A program made the translations under genes and the position numbers. A model generated the notes under the pieces. The model was not told the DNA's origin, did no database searches, and worked only from the letters and a program-made list of their open reading frames with translations. DNA of 64,000 nucleotides, taken from contig OX344762.1 of NCBI GenBank assembly GCA_947034895.1, forward strand, positions 1,986,501 to 2,050,500, in the 5' to 3' direction. Positions 22,600 to 35,387 of the stretch are shown here, piece after piece (within the stretch, counting starts at the first letter, position 1; the number at the start of each line of letters is the position of its first letter). Source of the stretch: Rhytidiadelphus loreus. Lineage: Eukaryota; Streptophyta; Bryopsida; Hypnales; Hylocomiaceae.

Positions 22600-25266
22600 T
22601 CAATCAGCCTTGACGGTTTTAGTATCCAGAACCTCTTTAACTTTGCGCACACCTTCGGTGGCACTATCCACAACCGTGTCCCCTAAGGTCTTCACGGATC
22701 CCTCCACAGCTTCGACTTTGCCACCCACGTAGTCCAGAGTTTTCAAAGGTGGTACACTCCAGCTGCTGGAAGCTTCAGAATTCACACCTGGGTTGCCTGA
22801 ACTTGAAAGGCGTCGCAATCTCGGACCAGTGATGGTGCTGGTGGATTCAGCACTGCCAAGTAGAAGCTCCCGCTCCTTTGCTGGATCTCGTATAACTCGA
22901 GCAGTCGGAAGCTCATCAGAGAAGTTAACACGGCGGCCAGGTTTACTGGCCCTCCTGGTGACTGTTTCTCTGACTATAGCTTCTGATCCTCCAAAACCTT
23001 CTGTTATGCCCTGAAGGAGTTTCGATGGTAGCAGCACTTGGTGGCAGCAACAGAGAACAACCATAACCTCAAAAATGAAGAGACTGAGACCACTCCAAAC
23101 ATAAAATGTCCATTTCCATCTTCGCAGAATGTCCTTTGCCCAGGGTAGCACTGACAGGACTTGTGCCTCGGCGGAGTAGACTTGGGGTAGACCCTGTCCA
23201 CGTGGAAAGCCAGATTTAGGTTCTAGTATGAATCTGACTCCAGCCGTTGGAATTTTCATCTCCTCTTCATTCTCGAACAATCGGAGACCCAACGTCTGCG
23301 ATTCCCTAGATATTCCCATCAGCAAGGGAACTCCAAGGATCACCTGCTTAGCATACCGTATTGAAGAGCTTTGAAAACGCAACATGCATGGCCAGCTTGC
23401 TCGTTTCAGGACTTGGCCCCTCACTGACAGCAACTCCGCGGATACCTGAAAGCCATGAAAGAGGGACAAGCTATTAGCCTTTGGCTGCTTAGAAGTAGAA
23501 ATCCTACACCTAGATTGGCCCGAGATTAGTACACACATCTTGCTGTTTGCCCTCCACATGTTCAATACTGACTTCACTAGTCCAAGGAACAAGAATGAGC
23601 ATAAAAGAGGTGGTGCTTATATGGGTCTTGTGTCGCATGCTAAAAACAATATAGATAACAAGAATTGAAGCTTGTTGCTGCGACATGAGCAATCAAAATT
23701 GGCGTGATAGTCAGCTTAAACAGTTCTTGAATGGCAGCGGGAAGAGAAATAGACATGCAAACCTGAAACATGCCAAGCTCCAAGTTGTAGTGAGACTCCG
23801 GGAGGATGAGGAAGACTGTAACCTGCAGCTTGTGTGAAGAAGGTATCGCACGGAATCGCAAGACTTTGTCAGGGTATACATTGTCTTTAATCTTGGCTAG
23901 AACGTTTGGTGGCAGAAGAGACAATGTTGCGATTGGGTGCTCCTGGAAAATAAGGACCATTGTCAGTGCCAAGGTAAAAAAAATTCGTAGGTAGTAATAA
24001 ATATATGATCTCAACAGATTTTGCTCTTGGACCCGAAGTGATCTCTCCACAGCTCTATATTGATCTCCCAAGCATCACACTCCTCGATCTTCTATTGAAT
24101 GCAGAACGACGGCAAAATAAAACATCCCCTTCCCGTGCCCACCCTTCTTGTCCGCATTGTCAAGCTCGTACCTGCCTGTAGTCGAAGTGCAGGACCTCTC
24201 GAAACTCTACGGGCTCCTCAATGATCCTACGTACGAGAAAGAGATCCAGAAACAGGGCCGGAACGAGGAGAGACCCTAACATGAACAAAACATAAGCTGC
24301 AGCGAGACAACCGAATCCCAATTTCGTCGTCGTCCGTCTCAACATGGGCCCCGCTTGCGCAACGCCTTCCTTCACCATGGGTTTAATTTGCGAGGCCAGA
24401 GTGTAACCATCCACAGCAGTCGTCACGGCTACATTCGTGGCCTTCACAGACGCCCGAAACGGAAACGTGAACGCTGCAAGGCTTACAGTACAAATCCAAA
24501 GCGAAATCGAGGCCATCTGCAATATGAGCTTCACTTGAAACCCTATGATTTCAATGGCAACTCCAACAGGCCACGCAAGAAGCTGGCTACCCACTTCTGG
24601 AAGTGTCTCATCCTCACTTCTAGGTAAGGTGTACACCCGCTTCGAGCCCAAATTCGTCGTTTTCACAGGCGTATACTCAAAGTCATGCGCGACAGAGCTT
24701 GACGCCACATCTTCTTCGACCCCCAGCCATCCGTCCGGCAACTCCTGCGTACCATATCCCTCCCGAGCCCTTTCGTTGCCATTGACCACCGACCCCAAGC
24801 TCGACTCTGCCTCGAGATCGAATGGAACCTTCTCCGCCTCCTCTTCACTCAACAAGGCTCCCAATTCATGTGACACCGCACTATCCACCGAATCCGCCCT
24901 CGAATTCTCCAAATCCTCCAAAATCTCCTGTTCAAGCATATCCTCCTCCTCCCCCTCCCCAACCTCACGCCCTAATTCTACCAATTGCAAAACCTCCCCA
25001 CCGTTGTCCTCCCCTTTCACAACAACATCCTCGGAAAACTCTCCCAATCCTCGATCTCTGCCCGAAAGCTCAAAACTCGATGGATCCCGAACTGGCGTGG
25101 CGTCGTTGTCCGAGTCCGAGTCCGAGTCGGAGACGGACGGCCAGACGTGCGAAGAAGACGAGGCGAGCACGTCTTGGACGGGTGGAGAGAGCGCGGGCGG
25201 GCCGTCATCGCTGGCGCCATCGTCGTCGTCGTCGCTTGCGAGCGGGAACACTGCGACGGAAGCCAT
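22600..25266 (-). CDS. Seipin (plant SEIPIN2/3-type)
   Basis: Three-exon model on the minus strand: 25266-24172, 23942-23763 and 23445-22600. Joins are GT-AG and in phase 0, giving 706 residues. Residues 1-225 form an acidic, Asp/Glu/Ser-rich cytosolic N-terminus, the long extension seen in plant SEIPIN2/3 but not SEIPIN1. Hydrophobic spans lie at about 229-266 and 316-345. The luminal seipin core (HFDY, then HPIATLSLLPP, ILPESHYNLELGMFQV, PCMLRF) fills about 360-525. A last span (WTFYVWSGLSLFIFEVMVVL) is at about 537-559, followed by a basic Ser-rich tail. Seipins form ER rings that shape nascent lipid droplets. An in-frame GTG precedes the ATG, but the ATG is taken as the start. A telo-box lies about 63 bp upstream. 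Confidence 0.92.
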
Positions 25267-25328
25267 CACGGGAGGAACAGGAGAAATTGACGATGGCGCT
25301 GGAAGCCAAAAATTGTCTGCAAAATTCG

Positions 25329-25337
25329 AAACCCTAA
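25329..25337 (-). promoter_or_regulatory. telo-box upstream of seipin
   Basis: AAACCCTAA (read on the plus strand) 63 bp upstream of the seipin start codon. Confidence 0.4.
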
Positions 25338-25858
25338 TAAATGGGATGAAATCTAAAGGGCGGAAGCAAAGTGGCAGAGGACGTGGATGGAGGACGACGA
25401 GGAAGGAATGGGAAATTGATCTGCAGGTCGGCGATTGGGGGGATGGTCCGCTTTGGGAAATCCGCCCCCGTGATTTTTAAATGGGAATGGGAAGTAAAGT
25501 AACCGACCCTTTAAGAAATTCGCCTTCTTCTGTTGTCAAGGGCCATAAATTGATTCATTTTAATTTTCTATGAATATTTGAAATGAAAGGGTAGTAGATT
25601 GGTCCGAGATGACCCTAAACTATCGGGTGATGCTGGAGAGGTACCCAAACCGAATGGCATGGTTGTAGTTTCGATACTTGGTGGCAGCAAGTTCTTTACC
25701 TAGCGTGAAATTAGCCTCTCCTCTTTGCAATGTGTTTCCTATTGGTTAAAAAAAAGGCCAATAGATATCTATTGGTGTCCCTAGACATGCACTAAAAACA
25801 TTCTTTAAAAAGTAAAATAAAAAAATTTAAGGGATGAGAGTTTTGCCTTATCTATTGT

Positions 25859-25935
25859 CAAATGGCAAAGTGCGCAAATGGCAAAGTGCGCAAATAGACT
25901 ACCCTCACGAAATTTACTTCTCACGAAATTTACTT
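25859..25935 (+). repeat. Two adjacent short tandem duplications
   Basis: CAAATGGCAAAGTGCG occurs twice in a row, followed about 15 bp later by CACGAAATTTACTTCT twice in a row. Confidence 0.75.
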
Positions 25936-27078
25936 CTCTTGACACCCCAAAAAAATTGATGAAATTTATCAAAATAATCCAAATATTAAAACAAAGTCAT
26001 CCATGAATCATTTGTAGATCACATTCTTCTAATTAGATCCATCATGATTGCACTTACCAACATTTATATTTGAAACCAGAAAAATTGGGTACATTCAATT
26101 GAATGATGTGATAAAAAAACACAATGGTGCATTATATATTTCATTTTGTGTTGAAATATGCACTTTGTGTGGAATCACATGATACCCAACTTCATTGTTG
26201 AAAAAAATAACGAGTCTTGGATTTCTTGAACAATAGTAAATTTGTAAAACGAGTTTTGAAAATCCATACCATACAAATGTTAGGAAACAGACTCAAGAAT
26301 TTTTAAGAAATATGAATGCTAAATTGAATCCAATACCAAACACCAAAGTTACCAATAGTGTAAGGATATTAGCAAACAAGAACGTATATCTAAACATCAC
26401 AACAGATTCATTCAAGCAAAGGGCCAAGAGAATGTAAGTGTATTACCTTCAACAATTTACACCTTGCAATTCCTTGCGACATGAAGCAATTCCTTGGGAG
26501 ACGAATGGGCTCCTGTTACATACTTGGACATGATGTGGAAGGTGTTCAATCATATGTTCATCGTACACAACATAACAGATAGATTGAGAGAGACGGAGTA
26601 TGCAATTAGAGAGACGGTTGCGTGTATGCTCGACTCCAACCAAGTGTAACAAAGAATACTCCAAATCTCATATATTTGAATTTGTAATTTACAGACCATC
26701 GAAGGCCAAAACCCTGGAATCTGTAACACCTTCCACTACCATCTCCCTTCGACATCGCCAATAGCTGGTCAAGAAGCCAAACTGTACAACTTTCCCACTC
26801 GTTTTGAATCAAAATTGATTGCAGTATTGGGATACAAACAATGCCGATACCACAAGAATTTTCCAAGTATTGCAGGAACGGAAACTACGATGACATGCGG
26901 ATTCACTTTACAGATTGATACTCTGCTGACATTTACAAAGTAGCGGTTTGAGTGAGAATGAGAAACCGCTCTGCAGGCATTATGCACCATGAATACACAA
27001 CTGTTTTCATTTTTGCTGAGACTGCTTCGTCAACTACTATACAAATCAAAGAGGCAAACTACCTTGTTTGGTAAACCC

Positions 27079-30000
27079 TCAACCTGGAACATAAAAATCC
27101 ATCTTTTCAACAGGAAGATTAAGCATTGACGTGTCAACCTGCAGAGGAAACAGAAGGATAGAACAATTCAAATTCAGAGTACTATATTATTTGACCCATC
27201 AACTTCACCGGTGCCTGAAATAAATAATTTATCCTCCACATACAATTACGCTCCATGATTTACATCACTCATTTGTATCTTAAAATCCAAAACCAACAAG
27301 AGGAAGACATAAACACAAAGAACAGAAAAAAAGAAGTAAGATCAATTACCTCTTCAAAAGGGATGAACACAAACGGTTGCATGCCGCGGCGATGCGAAAC
27401 CGCAGGTATATCAGGATCATGCGTCTCATTCTCTTCCCATCCTTCAACAGCAGCAACAATGTCTTCCGTTCCGTTTGACATATCATTCTCATCCACCCCA
27501 CAGGTCACCAAAGAAAGCAAATCTAGACGATTGTAGGCCCCAGCAATTGTTCCACGAAGCCTGAACAACAAATAATGTGCAAAAATATATATATTAACAC
27601 CTTACACACTTTCCTTGCTGTCCACTGATTAGCAACCCACGCTCAGCGAGTAATATATCAAATAATATAAACAATCAAAGTTATAGTTAAAACCCTACTC
27701 AGAATATGTGACATCGCTTGAATGTAGAAACAAAAAAAATCTGAAATCTGAAAAAAAGAAAAGCCAGATACCTGAGGCGAATCCTCAAAACTGTAGGTCG
27801 TGAGCCAGGGTATATAACTGCTCCCTCAACCTGCTCCCGCCACACAAGGTCAACAGCACCGCTAAGTGGCTTGTGCTGCCCAAAATTACGTAAATTACCA
27901 AGTACCTAAACAGTAGCATCCTTTGTTTCAGTTGGTCAAAGTAAATTGAAGGTGAGAAGGTGACAAACCTGGGTGCCTTCCAGAGTGCACCGCCCACTGA
28001 ACAATCCTTCTGATTTCGTAGGTCTTCCTTGCATCGACTTTGCTACCTCCTTCACGCGCAATGGTGTAGTCTGCATTCAAGTTAGGCAATCATAATTATA
28101 TTATTTACAATCATGATATTCTGTCTATTAGTATGTAATGTTTCAAAGACCTGCCCTGCGTAATCATGCTTAAAACCAGAAACGCTACTAGTAACCGTAG
28201 CACTTCTGAGCTCTTCAACGCTGATCTTAAATTTTCAATACATCAGTTTCTGATACAGTTCCATATGTATCTGAATTACAAGGAAGACAGATCCCTTTAT
28301 TTCTGGATATCACAAACCCTAAACCTCGATAATAGGGACAACTTGTACCTTGTAAAGAAATTTCCCGTTTGGAAAGAATCTAAGATACCGGTAGTAACAG
28401 ACCTGATCCAAACCAAAGATGCAAGTCATTAATGGATCAAGAACTGAACACTTTGATTTACAGCTTGAGAAGCTACAATATGAAGGCGATCTGCATACCA
28501 AATGAACTGGATTGGTAATCTTCCACTCAGCAATCCCTGTACGGATGTAAGTATTCCGGCTCACATACAACCCTGCGATAACGGTGAAGCTTCTTCATCA
28601 AAATCATGTTAAAACAAGGATCGAATTCAGAACCTTCAAAGTCTGCTACAAATCGAGTTGCCCACTCAAACCTAGTCTTAGAATTGATACACAAAATTCA
28701 CAGTACCATCGAAGCGTAAACGAGGACGATCGTGCCACATAGCACGCCACGAGCCTCCATAATTCTCAGCGCACAATCGCTCGTTCTCTTGCCGCCCAGT
28801 CACCTACTCATGCACAAAAAACATTAGTACTGAAACATGACATATAACACACTCGCAGAGAGTTCTAGTGTACCAGGAACTAGAATAAGAAGAAAACCAA
28901 CTGAGGACTGTTGTAACAAACCCACCCTCTCTAATTGCCCTTTCACAACTTGACTTTTAGAAGTTGTCTGATCAGATGTGCACACAACCTCAGGATATAC
29001 TGGGAATGTGCAACTACAAAGTGTGCAATTAGAGAGCGTTGAGTATATAAGGATTTAGTAGAAAGAGTACATGCTTCCTAATCGTGGCTCGATCTGCGCC
29101 ATTGAGAGGGCAGAAACGTTTGCAAGTCGGCAGGGAACAGCCGGTACTTCGTGTAGATTTTTCACTACGTTTGCAAAAGTGGAAAGCCATCTTGAGGATG
29201 TAAAAGTGGAGCATACCTGCCATGTTTTCAAGCAGGCATTGCGCCAAAGGCTTGGCATCCGAGTAGAGTATCTCCACTTTCGGCACACACAAGCTGCCCG
29301 TCCTAGCGAGTATGGACTCAAGCGCATGAACACCTGCTCCTCCCAATCCCAAAGTGGTCACAAACTACATCGCTATGGTTTTGAACATTAGCTCTGAATG
29401 CTTATGAAAAATCGTGCCACCGCAATTCATTGCTGGACAACACCTCTGTAGTGGCCCAGAAAGGCGCACCTCTTGAAGAAGTTCGTCGGGGAGAGATCGA
29501 TGCAACAGAGAACTCTCGAACACAGGCTTGCTGCTCGTGCTGCCGACTGGAGCCACAGGCCGCACCCTAATTCCGTACAAACCTGTCACACAGAGTTATG
29601 GACACACCCTTGTCGTAACAATCAGATGGAGAACAGAACCTCCTTGCGACGGAAGAATTGGGAATTGCAAAGAATCAGAACTCACTGAGCCAAGGCCGCT
29701 TGGTTTCTAGGAACTGGATATTGTCATATCGCAAGGATCCGCGTTGCGCAGGTAACAGTGTCGCCATAGAGTCCGTTTCAGCTGCGCAACTGACAATTGG
29801 AAGCACAGGTCACAGATCACAGATCAGTGTCTTCCTTCTCAAACCGTGAGAATTAAACGACCACAGCAGCGAGGAGATCCACAAATGGAAGTGAAATTTA
29901 GGAAATATCAAAGAAGGGAAGCACACCGGTGGTTGAAATCCTAAGAAGCGTGGTATAAATTCAGAGAATTGAATCGGTGTCTCGTATAAACCCTAAATCA

Positions 30001-30385
30001 AGAATCACAAAAATCCAACTCCTTCACAGAAAAAGATCAATCGAGACTGCACGATTCCAGTGAACAGGATGAGCCGAGTGACATGGTAGACAATTGCCAA
30101 CTTCCTTCCATATAAAAGACACAGAATGGCTACGACAACCACAGAAACGCAAAATCTCAAACCCAATTCGCAAGACTTGAAACACCAAAACTCATAACCA
30201 CAACGACAGTCGAAGAAAGATCCCAGTCGAGGAAAAGTAAAAGCCAAGGCACCGGAAAAGCCAACGGAACTCGACGCCGAGGTTTCAGGGGGGAAAGCAT
30301 ACCCTATCACCGTGTCCTTAGGGCACAAGATCTCTGCAGTTTGGTTTGCGAGTTCCAGTATCACGAAGTCTTTGATTTCGACCAT
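27079..30385 (-). CDS. F-box protein, FBXO9-like
   Basis: Ten-exon model on the minus strand: 30385-30303, 29566-29470, 29333-29217, 28803-28707, 28572-28499, 28402-28349, 28070-27969, 27905-27772, 27560-27350 and 27138-27079. All splice sites are GT-AG and all phases close, giving 342 residues. The F-box spans about 52-92 ([35 protein letters not shown]). Downstream are FBXO9-type motifs: [48 protein letters not shown] and [20 protein letters not shown]. Such proteins are substrate receptors of SCF ubiquitin ligases; the substrate here is unknown. The N-terminal TPR/MIT part of animal FBXO9 is absent. Exons 2-10 are secure. Exon 1 (27 residues, [12 protein letters not shown]...) is inferred because it is the only upstream ATG exon found that joins in frame, using an acceptor inside 'attag|g' at 29566. 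Confidence 0.85.
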
Positions 30386-30687
30386 TCAGTTCTCGCACAA
30401 ATTTAGTTTTGTAGCCATGTATCGCTAGTTTAGCCACAATTCTGTCAAGGCAGTCTAAATTCCTTTTTGCTCTTTTCTCACAACTTGCACAACTCTTTTC
30501 GATCGCGACTCTTCGACTTCGCTTGTTTATGTTTCTTCTCCACCTTTTAGCTTCCTGCATTCTCTTGTAGATTCCGACGTCTTTTTCTTCCTCCTTGTGT
30601 TTTACTTCGGTTGGGGGTGCTTCGTTCTTTTCGTTCTCGTAGTTCTTCTCATGCCCTAATTTGTTCGGCGTCCGCACTGCTGCAATC
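30386..30687. promoter_or_regulatory. Shared divergent promoter, F-box / ELF5 genes
   Basis: 302 bp separate the start codon of the F-box gene (minus) from that of the ELF5-like gene (plus), so both 5' leaders and core promoters must fit here. No clear TATA box at a useful distance was noticed on either side. Pyrimidine-rich tracts near 30500-30640 would suit TATA-less plant promoters. Confidence 0.55.
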
Positions 30688-33600
30688 ATGAAGACCACGA
30701 AGGGTGGAAAGGTCATGAACCCCACCGATGCCTATCGCAAGGAGCTTCGGAAGAAGGAGCTCAAGCGGGTAACGGCTCTCACTCCCTGGATTTGTATTAG
30801 GGTTATGCGGTCGATTGTTTTTTTTTTAAATTGGCTTCTGCTTTGCTCTCTGCGATTGAATCTCTGGTTGTTATTGCGACCTAGGGTTTAGTTTTTCGTT
30901 GTTTATTTGGGTGTGGACAGAACAAAAAGGAACGAAAGAAGGTGCGGGAGGTGGGGATTCTGAAGAAGGATCCCGATGCAATCAAGGAGCAAATCCAGAA
31001 GCTGGAGATAATGAGTGTGTGGTTTTTCCTCCCCTGTACCAATGTTTTGATTTTCTGTTGTTTATTGGAATTTTTGTATGTGGTTTTGACATGATCTTGC
31101 TATTAAAGAGTTCATCTCTTGATAAATGTCAACACCTCCAAATAATGACCTAAGTTCTGTGCCTTCAGCATCTTGGAAATTGCAGTACATGCGATTGAGA
31201 AGACTCTTTCTCTTTTGGGGATGCATCTTAGATTCACTGGTATTGCATTGAAGAGCTCCTAGCAGTCGAAGAAGGCAGGGACCCCTTCGTGGACTGTTCG
31301 TTTGATTTAATGCATATCAGAAAAAGAGTTGCACTCCCTTTATAATCTTTCCTAAACCAAATTCTAAAGTAGAGCCCCTTACCGATTCGGTTTGCTTACT
31401 AGAGTGCGTCCACTAACTGTCTTCTGTTTGTAGGGATTCTTTTGCTTGCAGTTTTGAAAACTGGTGTTTGTCGGTGAACCTTTCTGTTGGCAGATGGTGG
31501 AAATGGTTGAGTCTGTGACCATTTTGAGCAACATTCAAGGGGTGGTAGCCTGGTCTGATTAGGTGGGACTTGACAGGCAATTTTTGCTTGAGTGCATTAG
31601 TGAAGGAAAAGAATGTGCTGTTTGTGATCTGATCTGCAATGACTCTCTAGGCTAGATCGTTGTTGCAGGTATTACTATTCAAATCAAATTGTATTCAACG
31701 TCTCGTGGACGAAACTGGGAGGCAAACATAGTGACATCGTTTTGTCCGCCTTTCCTTTACCTGCTTCGGAGAACCTGTCTCACAACTGATCGGACTCCCA
31801 ACTAATTTCTTGACAACGTATCTCGAGCGCAGTAGTATTCAGGACCACTAGTGGGTCCTTTGCTTGATATCTGCATATTGATAATGGGCTCGTTTTGCAT
31901 GTCTCAGAGGCCGATGGAGCGTTGGACAAAACAAGGCGGCATAAGAAGAGGCAGCTTGAAGATACACTGCACTTGGTTATGAAGAAACGTAAGGTATCGT
32001 ATTGCCACGTGCCTTAATAGCTAGTAATGCTTTTGTTGTATATGCTGGACTGTATGTTGGAAGATGCAGGGCATGAAGCTGGTCAGGTGGCTCTAATCCA
32101 ATTGAAATCATTATATTCATCCAGTAATGTCTATTGCCCTGTGCACATGTAGTATTTTGCTTGTTAATATTATCGTAAAATGATTGGATTCTTGTTGCAC
32201 TTGAAGCATGTTCAACGTCAGTGGTTGAATTATTGTTTGTTGTATGACAGGAATATGAGGACAAGATGCGTGAAAAGGGAGAGGAGCCTGTCATGTTCAG
32301 GTGTTGTTCAGTTTTGGTGGTCGCCCCGCAACTAGAATGTTAAGTTATGCAAGTGGTCAAGCATAGCTGGATATATCTTATAGGGCGTTTATATCTTACA
32401 TGCACTCTGCGTTCACCTAATGATTGTTTTTACCTGAATTGATGCAGTCACTTGCCCACCCCTAGGAGACGTGCAACAGCAGAAGAAGAAGAACGTGCTA
32501 AGCATCCAAAGCCTGAGGTGTGTAATTTGAACTGTTAGTTTTCACCTAACTGTTTGTAGCAATGAATTGAATTCTGGCGCCGTAATTTGGTTTCTCGGTT
32601 TCCTATATGAAATTCTTAGCCAAGTGTTATTTGATATACCCTTAGCTAAGGGTTTAGATTTACTAGTACACGTCTCTGGATTTGGCCAATATATATTCTC
32701 ATTTTATATTTATATATGTGAGGCTTAATTTATGAGAAAGTATTGTGGTTATGAACTCACTGAATTTTCATGAAGTTTTAGTGTACGAGAGGGAAAGGCA
32801 CATTGCTTTCATGAGAGTTTACAATTTGTTTTGAGTTTGATCTGCTTAATATTCCTAGGATGGGCTGCTTATAGGGGTACTACAAAGTTTAATCAATAGA
32901 CGTAATTATGTGCCCAGGATTCCGTGTACTTCCATCCCGCGCTAAACCCTAGCGGAGCTCCACCGATTGGCAAACCGCCCATGTATAAATCATCTATCGG
33001 TATGGTTCCTCCCTGTTTTGTTCGTCTCTATTGCGAAGCTTTTGCGACCTCTAGAAAATATGTGTGCTATTATTCTCATCCACTATCAATCATGCCAATG
33101 CTTAACAAGAAGAGAGATATCAGCGCCTCTTCCTGGACTGAACAGGTTTAGGGCTGACTTTATTATACCCTAGAGGACCAAGAAGCCTGAATTGGGCTTC
33201 GGTTCTGCTTAGCAGTTCTGAGTATGTCATATGGGCACTTACTTTGTCCAATAGTTTTTCCATTTTTGACCAACGCGTGGAATGTTCTTTGCTGATTCTG
33301 GTGATATAAAGTTTGGAGTAACTGAATCCTCATATTTTCAAAATATGATCAATCATTTTAACACCATGAATCATTGGGTATTTTGAAAACTGTTGATCTC
33401 TTAGTGTCGGTTTTCTTAATTTCTTTGGCCTCCGGTTCTTTCCTCATTCCAACAGGTTTGTGATCTCTTTTTTTCAGGTCCTCGAATTCCCTTGTCAGGT
33501 ACTGCTGGTCCAAGTGGTGAGATGGACCTGGACCTGGACTCATCCGGACTACCACTACCGCCCCCTCCGCCCCCTCCTCCGCTTCCTTCTTCTGGGGAGA

Positions 33601-35387
33601 CTGAGAATGTGATTCCATTACCATTGCCAGTGCCTGCCCCTCCTCCACCACCTGCACCACCTCGTCAAGCTCAAGAGACACTACCACCCCCTCCACCGCC
33701 TTTTCTAGCTGGACCTTCTCTGATTCCGCCTCCGCCTCCACCTAGGCCTGGCCAGCAACCTCCTCCCCCTGGGATATCTAGGGAAGATGCCCCTCCAGGA
33801 ACGGATGAAGAAGCATCGCTTTCTAAATCTGAGAATATTGAAAGTGGAAGATCCTCACAGCAGGGTTCAATGTATTTCCTTGTAAGTGTCTCAACTCTTT
33901 CCCTCTTGCAGTTAGAGCCTGCTGCTGTTGTTGCTGTCACAGAGTATCAACCTGCGCTTTGTCCTTAACTATTAGCTTCCGAAGTAGATTTTCTATTTTG
34001 GATTTGGGGGCACTACGAGACTAATTGCACTGTTTTTATGTAGGTCTCTCTCGTATTCGTCAATATCTCTCATTTTGTAATTTGTACCAGACTCGTTGCT
34101 TTGACCTCTTGCTGACAACCTGCATATTATTTGGATTAGTGCAGTTCAATCTTTGTATATTTCATCTGAAAGTTTTGAGATGGTTCGTTTGTAGCCTCCA
34201 GGGCAATTGCCACCTCCTCCACCACTTCCAAGGCGCGCACCCGTGGTCCGTCCGGAAGATGTTCAGATCTTAATGGAGGAAGAAGTGCCAGCTGATTCCA
34301 GGGATAGTGATGGTCTTCGGCAAAACCTGCCGCCTCCACCACCACCTCCAATGCGTCCACCTGTGGGACCTCCACCGACTCGACCCCTAATGCGACCGCC
34401 TGTTGGGCCTCCTCCTTCAGAGGTCCCTCCTCCGGGTGTGGCTGCGGCCCGACCTACTCCCCCTCCCCCTCCAGAGAGATCGTCTTTACCTCTTCCTCCA
34501 CCACCTCCGCCAAGAATGTTGCAAGCAGGGATGTTACCTCCACCGGGACCGCCTCCGGGACCTCCTCCAGTTAGGCTTGGTCCACCCCCTGTCATGCGCC
34601 CACCTGCAGGACCTCCTCCAATGGCCAAAGGTCCCCCTCCCCCCCCTCCGAGGGTAACTCATGATGGAGCTCACGAGGATCCTAGCAAAGCATCTGCAAA
34701 GCCTTCGTATGTGAAATCGGCCGCAGCTACAGTTGTCAAAAGACCTCTGGCTCAACATACACCAGAACTCACTTCCATGGTATGTTCTCCCTTTTGATTA
34801 TCTCTTGCCGAGTTGCATCAAAAAGTTTCGAAATTGTCAATGGACTGAATTCTCCTGCTGAATGCAAGCGCTCAGTAAGATTTCAAGCCAGCCTTGGAAA
34901 TCGCATCAAATAGTGCAATCACTATGGGCCAACCTTTTTTTTTAGTTGTTTTCCCTCATAGCTACGAGTTTGAATCAGGAGTTTCACTTTCGACATAATA
35001 GTAACAAAATGGGTTGGTGTAAAGTCATGTACGATTTAGTGCTTGGTACATTGAGATTTTATCCCGAGTAAAAGTTACACCGTGATGCATATTCCAGTGT
35101 AGCCCACAGTCGTTGCTCTTTTTGTTGTAACTGAACGCAAAAGTAAACGTGGTCTGTGATTGTCTGTTGTGAATCAGGTGCCAGCATCAGTTCGTGTTAG
35201 AAGAGAAAATGCTCCCAAGTTTAAGCCGAAGCCTGCACCAGTAATAGCTGCTCAAGTGTCGACCTCCTCTGTGCCACGGCCACCTGGGGTTGTGAAGCCG
35301 GTAACTATAGATGACACTTACACTGCGTTCTTAGAGGACATGAAGCTTTTAGGTGCATTTGGAGAAGGGCAAGAAGCAGATACGTAG
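30688..35387 (+). CDS. ELF5: WBP11-family splicing factor, ELF5-like
   Basis: Nine-exon model: 30688-30768, 30921-31014, 31908-31993, 32251-32300, 32448-32517, 32918-32999, 33478-33881, 34195-34779 and 35178-35387. All joins are GT-AG and in frame, giving 553 residues. The N-terminal Wbp11 domain is clear ([20 protein letters not shown], then [36 protein letters not shown]). After [20 protein letters not shown] comes a very Pro-rich middle region of poly-Pro runs and [13 protein letters not shown] repeats. The acidic-hydrophobic C-terminus is [21 protein letters not shown]11 proteins are nuclear and act in pre-mRNA splicing; Arabidopsis ELF5 represses flowering through FLC, a target a bryophyte would lack. 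Intron 6 holds one copy of a dispersed repeat. Exon 7's donor (ctt|gtaagt) is the least certain boundary. Confidence 0.92.
33195..33410 (+). repeat. Intronic dispersed repeat, copy A (ELF5 intron 6)
   Basis: About 215 bp with the family landmarks AATTGGGCTTCGG, GAGTATGTCATATGGG, TTCTGGTGATATAAAG, AATATGATCAATCATTTTAA and TTGATCTCTTAG. Sister copies are in introns of the Vms1 and OSCA genes. Confidence 0.7.

Larger units (their letters stand above)
25267..27078. other. Intergenic region between seipin and F-box genes
   Basis: 25267-25500 is the probable seipin 5' leader and promoter. Beyond it lies a dispersed repeat (about 25510-25850) shared with 515-720, recognisable by TTTAAGAAATTCGCCTTCTT and by GTGTCCCTA.ACATG.ACTAAAA. 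A short tandem duplication is at 25859-25935, then AT-rich DNA with no gene. About 26400-27078 may be 3' UTR of the F-box gene. Confidence 0.5.

Noticed and set aside
24545..25480. 311-codon Ser-rich plus-strand ORF
   Set aside because: It is the antisense shadow of the acidic, Ser-rich first exon of seipin.
34263..34628. Gly-rich minus-strand ORF
   Set aside because: Antisense of the poly-Pro region of the ELF5-like gene.
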